Shown in pieces: positions 1 to 8,196 of a stretch of 36,985 bases of DNA. Positions within the stretch are counted from its first letter, which is position 1. Each line of letters starts with the position of its first letter. Made by a program: the position numbers and the translations under genes. The notes under the pieces are model-generated. The model did not search any database. It saw only the letters and a program-made list of their open reading frames with translations, and was not told the origin of the DNA. The DNA is from Bacillota bacterium (GTDB lineage: Bacteria; Bacillota; Clostridia; Peptostreptococcales; Anaerovoracaceae), in contig JAFPXY010000055.1 of the NCBI GenBank assembly GCA_017394515.1, positions 1 through 36,985 on the forward strand. The letters are read 5' to 3'.

Positions 1-55
1 AGCCATCGGGTTGTGGCTCCGATATGCGTGGGTTCGAATCCCACTACCCACCCCA
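1..55 (+). tRNA. tRNA-His(GTG), 5' end cut off by window
   Basis: This is the 3' part of a histidine tRNA. The anticodon stem is 6-10/18-22 around loop TTGTGGC, giving anticodon GTG. The T arm is GTGGG-TTCGAAT-CCCAC (28-44). The acceptor 3' strand (45-51) is followed by discriminator C52 and an encoded CCA at 53-55. C at position 73 is the usual histidine identity base. The D arm and 5' acceptor strand lie outside the window. Confidence 0.95.
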
Positions 56-65
56 TTTTATTTAT

Positions 66-140
66 TGGGGTATCGCCAAGCGGTAAGGCAACGGATTCTG
101 ATTCCGTCATGCGCAGGTTCGAATCCTGCTACCCTAGCCA
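66..140 (+). tRNA. tRNA-Gln(CTG)
   Basis: This is a complete cloverleaf. Acceptor TGGGGTA pairs with TACCCTA with one G-U pair. The anticodon stem ACGGA/TCCGT encloses loop TTCTGAT, so the anticodon is CTG and reads CAG. The T arm is GCAGG-TTCGAAT-CCTGC, followed by discriminator G and encoded CCA at 138-140. It lies 10 nt after tRNA-His, so the two are probably cotranscribed. Confidence 0.95.
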
Positions 141-144
141 ACTA

Positions 145-165
145 GGGGCGTGGATTCCACGCCCC
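145..165 (+). other. 9-bp hairpin in the tRNA spacer
   Basis: A perfect inverted repeat, GGGGCGTGG (145-153) and CCACGCCCC (157-165), has a 3-nt loop and lies between tRNA-Gln and tRNA-Cys. No T-run follows, so it does not look like an intrinsic terminator. It could help fold or process the tRNA precursor; that role is inferred. Confidence 0.6.
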
Positions 166-174
166 ACAATGTAT

Positions 175-249
<75 letters not shown>

Positions 250-253
250 TTAG

Positions 254-289
254 AATGAGCCGTCTCAAAATGAGGCGGCTCATTTTTTT
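254..289 (+). terminator. Rho-independent terminator of the tRNA cluster
   Basis: The arms AATGAGCCG (254-262) and CGGCTCATT (276-284) extend inward to about 14 bp with a 3-nt loop, followed by a run of T to 289. It closes the tRNA transcript. Confidence 0.95.
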
Positions 290-338
290 ATTTATTGATT
301 AAAGGCTGCGTGAAAAAAGGCAAGGGCATCGTAGCAAA

Positions 339-429
339 ATAGGACAAAAACTCTGCTTGCACCATTTTTGTCCTACATGACTGAAAAGACCGTAGGACGA
401 AATTGGCTTTCTAGGCAAAGTAGTCCTAC
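339..429. repeat. Inverted heptamer array, copy 1 (two 38-bp units)
   Basis: There are two 38-bp units, 339-376 and 392-429. Each starts with (A/G)TAGGAC and ends with its inverse GTCCTAC, with 24 bp between. Heptamer starts fall at 339, 370, 392 and 423, giving intervals of 31, 22 and 31 bp, close to whole helical turns. The inner sequences are not conserved. Unit 1 arms extend to 11 bp. Unit 2 is followed by seven T (431-437), so its transcript could also act as a weak terminator. Candidate cooperative protein-binding sites; the binder is unknown. Confidence 0.75.
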
Positions 430-503
430 GTTTTTTTGGAGTCTTTGTGGGCAGAAGGGAGATATAGATCATAAAATGCTGAAACTTGTACAAAAATTAC
501 CGT

Positions 504-519
504 GTTAGCAAGTGCTAAC
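504..519. repeat. 16-bp palindrome
   Basis: GTTAGCA (504-510) and TGCTAAC (513-519) are perfect inverted arms separated by AG. It lies midway between the two heptamer arrays. The core resembles half of the HrcA CIRCE box (TTAGCACTC-N9-GAGTGCTAA) but lacks the 9-bp spacing, so it is not called CIRCE. A dimeric regulator site is possible. Confidence 0.45.
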
Positions 520-592
520 CGCTATATTTTTAAGAAATTGGGGCATTTAAAGGAAAAATTCAAGGTTTGACAAGCTTCTTCCAAAAAATATT

Positions 593-682
593 ATAGGATC
601 AATATGGCCAAAGCAGGGATTTAGTCCTATGAAAATTTTTTGCAGTAGGACGAGAATGTGTAAATGAAGGGTTTCGTCCTAG
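593..682. repeat. Inverted heptamer array, copy 2 (two 38-bp units)
   Basis: There are two further 38-bp units, 593-630 and 645-682, with starts at 593, 624, 645 and 676. Intervals of 31, 21 and 31 bp match copy 1. Every heptamer lies 253 or 254 bp downstream of its counterpart. Only the heptamers are conserved, with variants ATAGGAT, GTCCTAT and GTCCTAG, and not the sequence between them. That favours repeated protein-binding sites over a recent duplication. It ends 34 bp upstream of the -35 box of the gene at 795. Confidence 0.75.
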
Positions 683-692
683 ATATTTAAAT

Positions 693-744
693 TGTCCAGC
701 TTGGACAGTTTTTACTTGATTAAATAACAACCGTAGGTTATACT
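693..744 (+). promoter_or_regulatory. Promoter of the LRR protein gene with upstream palindrome
   Basis: The -35 box TTGATT (716-721) and -10 box TATACT (739-744) are separated by 17 bp. Just upstream is a short palindrome, TGTCCA-GCT-TGGACA (693-707), whose GTCC/GGAC core echoes the heptamer arrays. A ribosome site (AGGTAGGTGA) precedes the start codon at 795. Confidence 0.65.
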
Positions 745-794
745 TACCTAGCAAGATACTATATTTTATTGTATCCGCACAGGTAGGTGACATC

Positions 795-2450
795 ATGAAG
801 AAAACATTCAGCGTGATTCTGATAATAATACTGGCATTGGCTTTTACTTTGGGATCTAATCTCGCTTACGCAGAAGATGATGGGGAAGATCCCGGTGGCA
901 CTTGCAGCTGCGGTCTTACTTGGTCCATCAGCAAGGAGGGCGTGCTTTCCATTGGAGGTTCAGGCGAGTTCAAAGATTTCGTGGATGGCGCAAGGCCGCC
1001 ATGGACGGCTTATAATGACAGGATCAAGGTCATAGATATCTACGAAGGAGTTTACGGCATTGGAGTTAACACTTTTAAGGATATGAAAGAGGTTACCACG
1101 GTTATTCTTCCTGAATCTCTTATAACCATGGCTGACAGCGCTTTCAGAAATGATATAAAGCTGGAATCCATAAATTTGCCATCAAAGCTTACTGAGATCG
1201 GAGAGTTTGCCTTTGGTGGCTGCAGCAGCTTGGCGGAAGTCAACTTCAAGGGCAGCGCGATAGCGATAGGGGATGGCGCTTTTGAAAAGTGCTCAAGCCT
1301 TGAGAGCATAGTGCTTCCTGATAAAACCAAACTTGGAAGAGAAGCCTTCTTTGAGTGTTTTGAACTTAAAAGCGTTACCCTCGGAAAAGACATGACTGAG
1401 ATAGATGCTTCATGCTTCCTGGAGTGCGATGAACTCACAGAGGTTGCGCTTCCTTCAGGAATCTCAATGATAACAAACTACGACTGCGTTCCTGTCAAGC
1501 AGGTGTACATCGTGGAGGAAGGATCAGAAGCGCACGAATTTGTAAGCGCTTCAGATTTCAAGTTCGACCTTACGACGGGCCACAGCTTCGGTAAGATGGA
1601 AGTTATAAAGGAGCACACTACGACAGAAGATGGCGAAGCGATACTTACCTGCAAGACCTGTTTAAGGAGCTTTGATCAGGTGATTCCTAAGGGAGATCAC
1701 GATTGGGATGACAATTATACTGTAGACAAACCGGCGACATGCATGGAAGAGGGTTCGGAATCCATTCATTGCACGCTTTGCGGCCATAAACAGGAAGGTT
1801 CGGATAGAACTATCCCGATTACAGATCACAACTGGAGCCAGTGGCAGGTTACCGAGGAGGCTACTTACACCAAAGAAGGTATAGAGGAGCGCAGCTGTTC
1901 GAATTGCGGCAACTCCGAGACCAGAGCGATCTCCATGCTCGAAAGAATTTCCTTAAGCGGAGCCAAGATCGCATCCGTCAAAGATCAGGTATACAGCGGT
2001 AAGTCCTTTACACCAAAGCCTTCAGTTACCCTTGATGGCAAAAAACTCGCAGAAGGTAAGGACTATACCATCAAGTATTCAAATAATAAGAAGGTGGGAA
2101 AGGCCACTGCCACCATCACGGGAATTGAAGGATTTAAGGGGACCGCTAAGGCATACTTCATCATAAAGCCTGCCAAAGCTGTAATAAACAAGGTCGTTCC
2201 TGCTAAGAAGAGCGTGAAGATCACCATAAAGAGCCAAAAGACTTCCGGCGTTCAGGGTTATCAGATCGCCTACAGAAAAGGAACAGGCAAGTGGAAGACG
2301 TTGAAGACCACCAAACTAACCAACACCATAAACAACCTTACTTCTAACAAAAAATACTCTTTCAAGGTGCGTGCATATAAGACCATAGACGGAAAGGCGG
2401 TCTATGGAGCATACAGCAAGGTCACATCAACTAAAACTAAAAAAGCATAG
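795..2450 (+). CDS. Secreted leucine-rich repeat protein with C-terminal FN3-like module
   Basis: This 551-residue exported protein starts with a classic signal peptide (residues 1-26, ending in AYA). Residues about 60-230 are BspA-type LRR_5 repeats with the pattern AF..C..L..V.LP...IG. Three segments with CxxC pairs follow (about 255-385: CKTC, CTLC, CSNC), each near an H.W or DH.W motif common in Firmicutes surface proteins. Then comes a Big/MBG-like beta module with GKATATITG (about 390-455). Last is a fibronectin-III-like domain ending in the motif KVRAYKTIDG, shared with the protein at 9994. No LPXTG anchor is visible. It is a stand-alone gene between its own promoter and a terminator. 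BspA-like LRR proteins often mediate adhesion; ligand and role here are unknown. Confidence 0.85.
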   Translation: MKKTFSVILIIILALAFTLGSNLAYAEDDGEDPGGTCSCGLTWSISKEGVLSIGGSGEFKDFVDGARPPWTAYNDRIKVIDIYEGVYGIGVNTFKDMKEVTTVILPESLITMADSAFRNDIKLESINLPSKLTEIGEFAFGGCSSLAEVNFKGSAIAIGDGAFEKCSSLESIVLPDKTKLGREAFFECFELKSVTLGKDMTEIDASCFLECDELTEVALPSGISMITNYDCVPVKQVYIVEEGSEAHEFVSASDFKFDLTTGHSFGKMEVIKEHTTTEDGEAILTCKTCLRSFDQVIPKGDHDWDDNYTVDKPATCMEEGSESIHCTLCGHKQEGSDRTIPITDHNWSQWQVTEEATYTKEGIEERSCSNCGNSETRAISMLERISLSGAKIASVKDQVYSGKSFTPKPSVTLDGKKLAEGKDYTIKYSNNKKVGKATATITGIEGFKGTAKAYFIIKPAKAVINKVVPAKKSVKITIKSQKTSGVQGYQIAYRKGTGKWKTLKTTKLTNTINNLTSNKKYSFKVRAYKTIDGKAVYGAYSKVTSTKTKKA

Positions 2451-2470
2451 AACATTTACCATCTCTCAAA

Positions 2471-2514
2471 GAAACTCTCCTAAGGGGACATCCCAAAGGG
2501 GAGTTTCTTTTTTT
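2471..2514 (+). terminator. Rho-independent terminator after the LRR gene
   Basis: The arms GAAACTC (2471-2477) and GAGTTTC (2501-2507) have inner CC/GG pairing and are followed by a run of about eight T. It separates the LRR gene from the threonine aldolase transcript. Confidence 0.9.
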
Positions 2515-2552
2515 GCTGAAACTATTAATTGATGTTTTTTTGCAAAAAAAGG

Positions 2553-2581
2553 GTGAAATCGACCACATTTAGTGATATAAT
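2553..2581 (+). promoter_or_regulatory. Promoter upstream of threonine aldolase
   Basis: There is a consensus -10 TATAAT at 2576-2581, with a weak -35 GTGAAA (2553-2558) 17 bp upstream. The following leader is AT-rich and ends in a strong AGGAGG ribosome site before 2635. Confidence 0.55.
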
Positions 2582-2634
2582 TTGTATATCTATAACTATA
2601 TATAATTATCAAAACTTTTTTAGGAGGCTCAGTC

Positions 2635-3675
2635 ATGATATATATGGGATGTGATTATGCAGAGGGAGCAGCGCCTGAGATACTTAACGCACTTGTTAGG
2701 ACCAACATGGAGCAGAGTGAAGGATACAGCATGGATGAGCATTGCATGAACGCAGCTAAACTCATCAAGGAGACCATCGGAAGAGATGATGTAGACGTTC
2801 ACTTCACCGTAGGCGGCACCCAGACCAACATCACCGTTATCGCCTCAGCTTTAAGGCCTTTTGAAGCTGTAATCGCTCCCGCTACGGGACACATTTGCCG
2901 TCATGAAACAGGTGGCGTAGAGGCAACAGGGCACAAGATCTTCCATGTGGCAACAGAAGATGGCAAGATCACTGCCAAGCAGATCGAAGACGCTAAGCTT
3001 TTCCATACGGACGAGCACTTTGTAAAGCCTAAGATGGTTTACATCAGCCAGCCCACAGAGCTCGGTACCATGTACAGCCTGAAGGAGCTGGAGGAGATAA
3101 GCGAAGTATGCCGTAAGTATGATCTCTATCTCTATATCGATGGAGCGCGTCTTGCGGTAGGTCTTACGAACAGCGCTACAGATTTTGACATCAAAGATCT
3201 GCCGAGACTTTGCGATGTATTCTATCTTGGAGGCACCAAGATCGGAATGCTCTTTGGAGAGGCTATCGTCATCGTAAACGATAAACTCAAACCGGATTTC
3301 AGATTCATGATCAAGCACTGCGGAGCTATGCTTGCTAAGGGAAGACTTCTCGGAGTTCAGTTCGAGGAGATGTTCAAAGATCAGGGCAAGCTCTACTACG
3401 CTCTTGGAAGTCACGCCAATGCCATGGCTGACAAATTAAGAGCAGGACTTGCGGAACTTGGATTCCAGTTCGCGGTGGATTCTCCCACCAACCAAATATT
3501 CATCAGAGTATCCGATGCTCAGGCAGAAGCTTTGACGGAATATGTCGTATACGAACCGGATGGCACACTTGATCCCGGCTATCAGAGGATAAGATTCTGC
3601 ACATCCTGGGCAACTCCTGAAGAGGATGTTGATAAACTGTTGGAAGTACTTAAGAAAATCAAAGAAGTAGGTTGA
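2635..3675 (+). CDS. ltaE: Low-specificity L-threonine aldolase family
   Basis: This is a 346-residue fold-type I PLP enzyme of the beta-eliminating lyase family. Family members cleave L-threonine or L-allo-threonine to glycine and acetaldehyde in the cytosol. The N-terminal substrate-binding signature (MGCDYAEGA) is present, as is the cofactor region YIDGARLA (Asp169, Arg172). The Schiff-base lysine is in LGGTK (Lys202). Length is typical. An AGGAGG site sits 8 nt before the ATG. The stop overlaps the start region of the next gene, and coaB and coaC follow, so all are probably one transcript. Exact substrate stereochemistry cannot be read from sequence. Confidence 0.9.
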   Translation: MIYMGCDYAEGAAPEILNALVRTNMEQSEGYSMDEHCMNAAKLIKETIGRDDVDVHFTVGGTQTNITVIASALRPFEAVIAPATGHICRHETGGVEATGHKIFHVATEDGKITAKQIEDAKLFHTDEHFVKPKMVYISQPTELGTMYSLKELEEISEVCRKYDLYLYIDGARLAVGLTNSATDFDIKDLPRLCDVFYLGGTKIGMLFGEAIVIVNDKLKPDFRFMIKHCGAMLAKGRLLGVQFEEMFKDQGKLYYALGSHANAMADKLRAGLAELGFQFAVDSPTNQIFIRVSDAQAEALTEYVVYEPDGTLDPGYQRIRFCTSWATPEEDVDKLLEVLKKIKEVG

Positions 3676-3677
3676 GT

Positions 3678-5201
3678 ATGAAAACGATTTTAGAGAGAAA
3701 AGGGTCATCTAGAGTTTTTGCAGCGCTCTGCTGCATAGTACTCATAGTAAGTTTTTTGCCGGTCCAGCCAGCTTATGCTTATACAGTCAAGGAGTTAGGA
3801 AACCAGCCATACGTGGAAGAGGCGTATGAAGGTGCTCTCGGTGGCGCAACTTACCTGATGGGTAAAGAGGTACCTATTAAGAAAGTTTATCAGGACATGA
3901 TCGACTATTATCTCATTAAGGATGGTCCGAAGTACAAGGGTTCAGGCCAGTGCTACGGCTATGCTGAAATGATGAGAAAGCGTTTTGGTTCCGGAAGCGG
4001 CAAAAGAGTCAATGTTAACAAAAACGCCAGTGCAAAGAACATGTATAAGTACCTTAAGGACGTTAAGCCCGGTACACATGTAAGGTTTGAATATCCTGGC
4101 GGTAACATGAATCACTCCATCTGCGTCTTCAAGGTTACCAAGGACTATATCTATTGCTCTGAAGGTAACGCTGATGGAGGCGGAAATGGCATCGCCTGTG
4201 GCGCATATTCCATCGGAACTTTCGATGGAATGAAGTTTCAGTATTATATCGAACCTACGGGAGGATATAAGAAGAGATCCACTACGCCGAAAGCTCATTC
4301 TTTCAGCCTCAAAAACAGACTTGAGATCGTATGGGAGCCTATTAGCGGAGCTTCAAAGTATACCATTTACAGAAGCTACAGCAAGTCAAGCGGCTATAAG
4401 AAGATCGGCACATCCACACATCCGAGATTCGTAGATAAAACCGCCAAGTTCGGTGTGGTATACTACAAAATCAAAGCCGGTAACTATAAGACAAGCGCAG
4501 CCAAGGTATATCACAAGCTCTTGTCAGTAGACGTTACGGTTTCCCACAATTCAAAGGGTTATGCTGTTCTGACCTGGCCTAAGGTGGAAGGCGCCAACAA
4601 GTACGTGATCTATAAGGGAAAATACCTTACAGACTACAATCACGACTACGTCACCATCAAAAGATTAAAAGCCGTAACAGGTACTAAATATACATATGCA
4701 TACACTGGCAGTTACGATTATAACCTTTGGGTAAGGCCTATTTACTCCAAGAACACCAAGTGCAACGGAGATGGTACCTATGTATATGGTCCTGAAAGGG
4801 TAGCGCCGAAGTCCAAGGTGGTGGACGCCACGTTGAAGAAAGCGAAAGACATATCATATTACTTTAATGATGAGCCTGTATATTATGAATACTATTACGG
4901 CAAGGTCGGCGTTAAAACATTATACGTGAACAAGCACGGGTCATATCTTTACATCCAGCTTTATCGCTCCACCACCAAGAATGGTGATTATTCCTATGTA
5001 GGCGATACATATGTATATAGTGATACCGACTCTTCTGCTCCTAAGAAGAGCAAGTACACAAGCTCAAAGGTCTACTATGTTAAGGATGAAGACGTTGTAC
5101 CCGGTCAGACCTATTACTACAGGGCTTTAGCTATAAACAGCAATGGTAGGGGCTTATTAAGCGAAGCCAAGAAGATAACCTATCCAAGTGTCGAGGGCTA
5201 A
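3678..5201 (+). CDS. Secreted Cys/His protein with FN3-like modules
   Basis: This exported protein of about 507 residues has a signal peptide ending in AYA at about residue 34. A first domain (about 35-195) contains GQCYGYAEMM (Cys92) and NHSICVF (His146), arranged like the Cys-His pair of papain-fold or transglutaminase-like enzymes, with a candidate third polar residue in SEGNADG. The family was not recognised. Two or three beta-rich repeats of fibronectin-III type follow (about 200-505: WEPISGASKYTIYRS, YYYRALAINSNGRG). A TTG at 3672 is possible, but the ATG at 3678 is preferred; the TGA of threonine aldolase overlaps this junction. coaB follows after 3 nt. A peptidase, amidase or cross-linking role is inference. 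Confidence 0.75.
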   Translation: MKTILERKGSSRVFAALCCIVLIVSFLPVQPAYAYTVKELGNQPYVEEAYEGALGGATYLMGKEVPIKKVYQDMIDYYLIKDGPKYKGSGQCYGYAEMMRKRFGSGSGKRVNVNKNASAKNMYKYLKDVKPGTHVRFEYPGGNMNHSICVFKVTKDYIYCSEGNADGGGNGIACGAYSIGTFDGMKFQYYIEPTGGYKKRSTTPKAHSFSLKNRLEIVWEPISGASKYTIYRSYSKSSGYKKIGTSTHPRFVDKTAKFGVVYYKIKAGNYKTSAAKVYHKLLSVDVTVSHNSKGYAVLTWPKVEGANKYVIYKGKYLTDYNHDYVTIKRLKAVTGTKYTYAYTGSYDYNLWVRPIYSKNTKCNGDGTYVYGPERVAPKSKVVDATLKKAKDISYYFNDEPVYYEYYYGKVGVKTLYVNKHGSYLYIQLYRSTTKNGDYSYVGDTYVYSDTDSSAPKKSKYTSSKVYYVKDEDVVPGQTYYYRALAINSNGRGLLSEAKKITYPSVEG

Positions 5202-5204
5202 ATA

Positions 5205-5945
5205 ATGAAGATAATAGTTACAGCAGGGGGCACATCGGAGCCCATCGACGAGATAAGAGCCATAACGAATAAGAGTACCGGAAGCCTAGGGAGCAAGATA
5301 GCAGCCGAGTTTGCAACTCGAGATGAAGTGGAGAGGATCTACTATGTCCACGGAAAGAATGCTATCACCCCGGTTGATCCAAAAATCGAGCTCCATCCAA
5401 TAAAGGGGACTTACGATCTTTTGGATAAGATGGCGGAACTCACAAGTGATAATGATATCGACATAATCATCCACAGCATGGCCGTAAGTGATTACACAAC
5501 TGCAAGTTTCGTATCCCTTGAAGAGATGCTGAGGCTTCTAGCTGAAAGCGATTGCGAGACTGTGGAGGATGTCAGGGAGATGCTTGAGAGAGAAGACTTC
5601 AGAAAGAGATATAATAAACTCCCTTCGAGCATCGACGACCCCATAATTATGCTGAAGCAGACGCCTAAGGTACTGTCTCACTTAAGAGATCTGGCCCCTG
5701 AAGCAGTCATAGTCGGTTTCAAGCTTCTGGATCACGTGAGCCACGAGGAACTCATGGATGTGGCTGCAAACCAGATCCTGAAGAATCGCACAGACTTCAG
5801 CATGGCTAATGATTATGCGACGGTTGTATCACCGGTGCACGTGGGTTTTTTGCTTGACAAGGAGGGCAAAGAACTCAGATTCGACGGCAAGGATGCCATC
5901 GCAAAGGGTGTAGTGGACAATACCCTTAAACTTAGGAGAGGATAA
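5205..5945 (+). CDS. coaB: Phosphopantothenate--cysteine ligase (stand-alone CoaB)
   Basis: This 246-residue cytosolic enzyme of coenzyme A synthesis joins 4'-phosphopantothenate to cysteine using a nucleotide triphosphate. The N-terminus (IIVTAGGTSEPIDEIR) and the ITNKSTGSLG segment are the nucleotide and substrate binding signatures of the CoaB fold. KQTPKVL and the IVGFKL segment fit the C-terminal half. In many bacteria this is the second domain of a CoaBC fusion. Here it is separate and precedes coaC by 3 nt, the arrangement known from streptococci and enterococci. Translational coupling with both neighbours is likely. Confidence 0.9.
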   Translation: MKIIVTAGGTSEPIDEIRAITNKSTGSLGSKIAAEFATRDEVERIYYVHGKNAITPVDPKIELHPIKGTYDLLDKMAELTSDNDIDIIIHSMAVSDYTTASFVSLEEMLRLLAESDCETVEDVREMLEREDFRKRYNKLPSSIDDPIIMLKQTPKVLSHLRDLAPEAVIVGFKLLDHVSHEELMDVAANQILKNRTDFSMANDYATVVSPVHVGFLLDKEGKELRFDGKDAIAKGVVDNTLKLRRG

Positions 5946-5948
5946 ACC

Positions 5949-6485
5949 ATGAGCAACATTATTTTAGGCGTAACTGGAAGCATATCTGTTTATAAGGCCT
6001 GCGACATTGCCAATGAGCTGACCAAGGACGGTCATTCTGTAAAGGTGATCATGACCGAGGCAGGGCAGAAGTTCGTAACTCCGCTTACTTTCATGACACT
6101 TACCAAGAACAGAGTATATACTGACGCTTTTGACAATCAGGATCCTAAGGCAGTAGAGCACATAGCTCTTGCCACGGAAGCTGACCTATTTGTCATAGCT
6201 CCGGCCAGCGCTGACATCATCGCTAAGGCCGCAGCAGGCTTCGGAGATAACATGCTTACCACCACGCTTCTGGCTTTCAGAGATAAGCCTGTGCTGATCT
6301 GTCCCGCCATGAATACTAACATGTACGAGAACAAGGTTACGCAGAGAAATATAGGGATATTAAAGGATTTGGGATTTGAGTTCGTTGAACCTAAAGAAGC
6401 ATATCTGGCTTGCGGCACCGTGGGAAAAGGCGCCCTAGCCAGTGTGGACGTTATACTAGAGAGGATCAGAGATCTGCTTAAATAA
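5949..6485 (+). CDS. coaC: Phosphopantothenoylcysteine decarboxylase (stand-alone CoaC)
   Basis: This 178-residue flavoprotein of the HFCD family decarboxylates phosphopantothenoylcysteine to 4'-phosphopantetheine, the step after coaB. It shows the FMN-binding start ILGVTGSISVYKA, the catalytic-histidine region VEHIALA, the PAMNTNM signature and the ACGTVGKG loop with its conserved cysteine. Length matches stand-alone members. It begins 3 nt after coaB. An inverted repeat (GATCAGAG 6464-6471 with CTCTGATC 6488-6495) spans its stop codon without a T-run, so transcription probably continues into the CAP-like gene. Confidence 0.92.
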   Translation: MSNIILGVTGSISVYKACDIANELTKDGHSVKVIMTEAGQKFVTPLTFMTLTKNRVYTDAFDNQDPKAVEHIALATEADLFVIAPASADIIAKAAAGFGDNMLTTTLLAFRDKPVLICPAMNTNMYENKVTQRNIGILKDLGFEFVEPKEAYLACGTVGKGALASVDVILERIRDLLK

Positions 6486-6516
6486 TACTCTGATCTGGAT
6501 CCAACGGAGGAAAGAG

Positions 6517-8172
6517 ATGATCAATTCTACCGCCAAATCCAAAGCAAAAAAATATTTTATGAGGGCATTGCTTTTGGCCATTTGCCTGACTTTAGCTGTA
6601 CCGTATCTGCCATCATCGGAAGGCGTTTACGCTGCAGAGAAAGACATATCTTCCAGGATAAAAGCCTGTGAAGAAGCCCTGGAGGATGCGGCAGCTGAGC
6701 TTAAGTCTGCAAATATTACCTATGATAAGGCTAAGGCCAAAGCCACAGCAACGGTTTCAGTAACTGATAAAGATCTAGCTTTGGTAGGCAGGGAGTTCAT
6801 TGAAGATCTGGTGGCTACCTGTTATGAAAAGGACAAGAAAGATGAATCAGCAGATACTGTGCTAGCTTTGGATAAACTTACCATAGCAGGCCACATCAAA
6901 AAAGCCAAGAACAACGCAGCCTGCAAGAAGATAGTCGATTCCATCAATGCGCAAACGACCAAAAGCAGTAAAAAATTCAAAGCCATAATCAACCAATCGC
7001 TGTCCATCGATAATATCAACATAGCTCTTGATTACATCGATAGATGCAACGAACTGAGAGCTAAACACGGAAAGAACGCTTATAAAGTTTCACCATATCT
7101 CATGGCCGGGGCACCTATTTCCGCAGCCATATCAGGGAAGAGCGCTCATCTTTACATCAATCAGAATCTTTTCAAGACTTATGATGATACCAAGGTCTAT
7201 GAGAATTTCTGCTGGGCTTATTCGCCAACCTATGATCCTTTCGGGGCCTGGTACGACAGTGAAAAGGCCAGTGAAGGTCCGCATTTCAGAGCCATCGTAA
7301 GCTCTAATTACAAGCAGACCGGTTTCAACTGGATCCCCAGCAATTACGACGGCAAAATGATAGCTGTTCAGTGCTTTACCAAGGACTCGGGTGGTGTATC
7401 ATATACTACCGATAAGTTCAGGACACTTTTTAATGAATTCATTTCCATCAGAAAAAAGGAGATACTTCAGGAAAAGATCAACAATCTGGATATCTTCAAG
7501 AACAAGCCAGATTACGTTGTAGATGCTGAAACCAAATACAACAATGCTCTTAAAAAACTAAAAGATACTGTCAAGAGTTATACTCCGGAGTTCAGCGTAA
7601 GCAACTATAGCTATAACACTCTGAAGATCAATTATACTATTCCTGACGGATATGATGCGATTAATATTTTCAGATCCAAAACCGGAAAGGATGGTTCCTT
7701 TAAAAAGATCGTCACCAAGACTTCAGGTACGTCATATAAGGATACAAACTTGACCTGTGGAACCAGATATTACTACAAGGTAAGGTTGTATAAGAAGATC
7801 AATAAAGTTAAGGTTCGCTGTGCGCCATCTGCAAAGCACTATAGGACCGCTGTACCGAGCAAGGTCAAGAATGTCAGCGCCGTAATAAATGAGAACGGAT
7901 TCCTTGATATCACCTGGACGGAAATAAAGGGAGCGCAGAAATACGAGATCTATGCTAAAAAGATCGAGGAGGAGTCTTTTGCGAAGCTGGAAGAGGGTAA
8001 AGCTGTGACTGGACTTGTGCTGGATCTTCCGGATTATCCACCTACCTTAGCCAGCGTTCTTAGCTTGGAAAACGACGTTAATACTTACGTCATAAAAGTG
8101 AGGGCTGTCAGGACGGTCAACGGTTCACCTGTACTGGGCGCTTTCTCCAATGAGATAACCGTTGAATACTAA
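6517..8172 (+). CDS. Secreted CAP-like protein with two FN3-like modules
   Basis: This 551-residue exported protein starts after GGAGG at 6505-6509. The signal peptide ends near residue 40 (VYAA). Residues about 40-165 are Lys/Ala-rich and probably helical. A CAP/SCP-like domain (about 175-300) shows NELRAKHGKNAY, the ENFCWAYSP segment, WYDSEKAS followed by GPHF, and a Gly-rich end, matching the order of CAP motifs. After a short helical stretch come two fibronectin-III-like modules (about 365-450 and 455-551) with YYKVRLYKK and IKVRAVRTVNG. No wall anchor is seen. CAP proteins of bacteria are secreted and mostly of unknown activity. It is last in the ltaE-coaBC run. Confidence 0.78.
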   Translation: MINSTAKSKAKKYFMRALLLAICLTLAVPYLPSSEGVYAAEKDISSRIKACEEALEDAAAELKSANITYDKAKAKATATVSVTDKDLALVGREFIEDLVATCYEKDKKDESADTVLALDKLTIAGHIKKAKNNAACKKIVDSINAQTTKSSKKFKAIINQSLSIDNINIALDYIDRCNELRAKHGKNAYKVSPYLMAGAPISAAISGKSAHLYINQNLFKTYDDTKVYENFCWAYSPTYDPFGAWYDSEKASEGPHFRAIVSSNYKQTGFNWIPSNYDGKMIAVQCFTKDSGGVSYTTDKFRTLFNEFISIRKKEILQEKINNLDIFKNKPDYVVDAETKYNNALKKLKDTVKSYTPEFSVSNYSYNTLKINYTIPDGYDAINIFRSKTGKDGSFKKIVTKTSGTSYKDTNLTCGTRYYYKVRLYKKINKVKVRCAPSAKHYRTAVPSKVKNVSAVINENGFLDITWTEIKGAQKYEIYAKKIEEESFAKLEEGKAVTGLVLDLPDYPPTLASVLSLENDVNTYVIKVRAVRTVNGSPVLGAFSNEITVEY

Positions 8173-8196
8173 AAATATATTAGTGAAATGTATAAA

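Larger units (their letters stand above)
290..794. other. Gene-free region with palindromic arrays
   Basis: About 500 bp without a credible gene separates the tRNA terminator from the first protein gene. Short minus-strand reading frames here have no ribosome site or recognisable protein. The region holds two arrays of inverted heptamers, a 16-bp palindrome, a short TGTCC palindrome and the promoter of the downstream secreted protein; each is listed separately. Confidence 0.8.

Noticed and set aside
504-519. CIRCE element for HrcA
   Set aside because: Arms are separated by 2 bp rather than 9 and lack the full 9-bp half-sites; no chaperone gene follows.
339-682. CRISPR array
   Set aside because: Only 7-bp ends are conserved, the inner sequence varies, intervals alternate and no cas gene is near.
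299-796. Two small minus-strand reading frames
   Set aside because: No ribosome site, no recognisable protein; the region is explained by palindromic arrays and a promoter.
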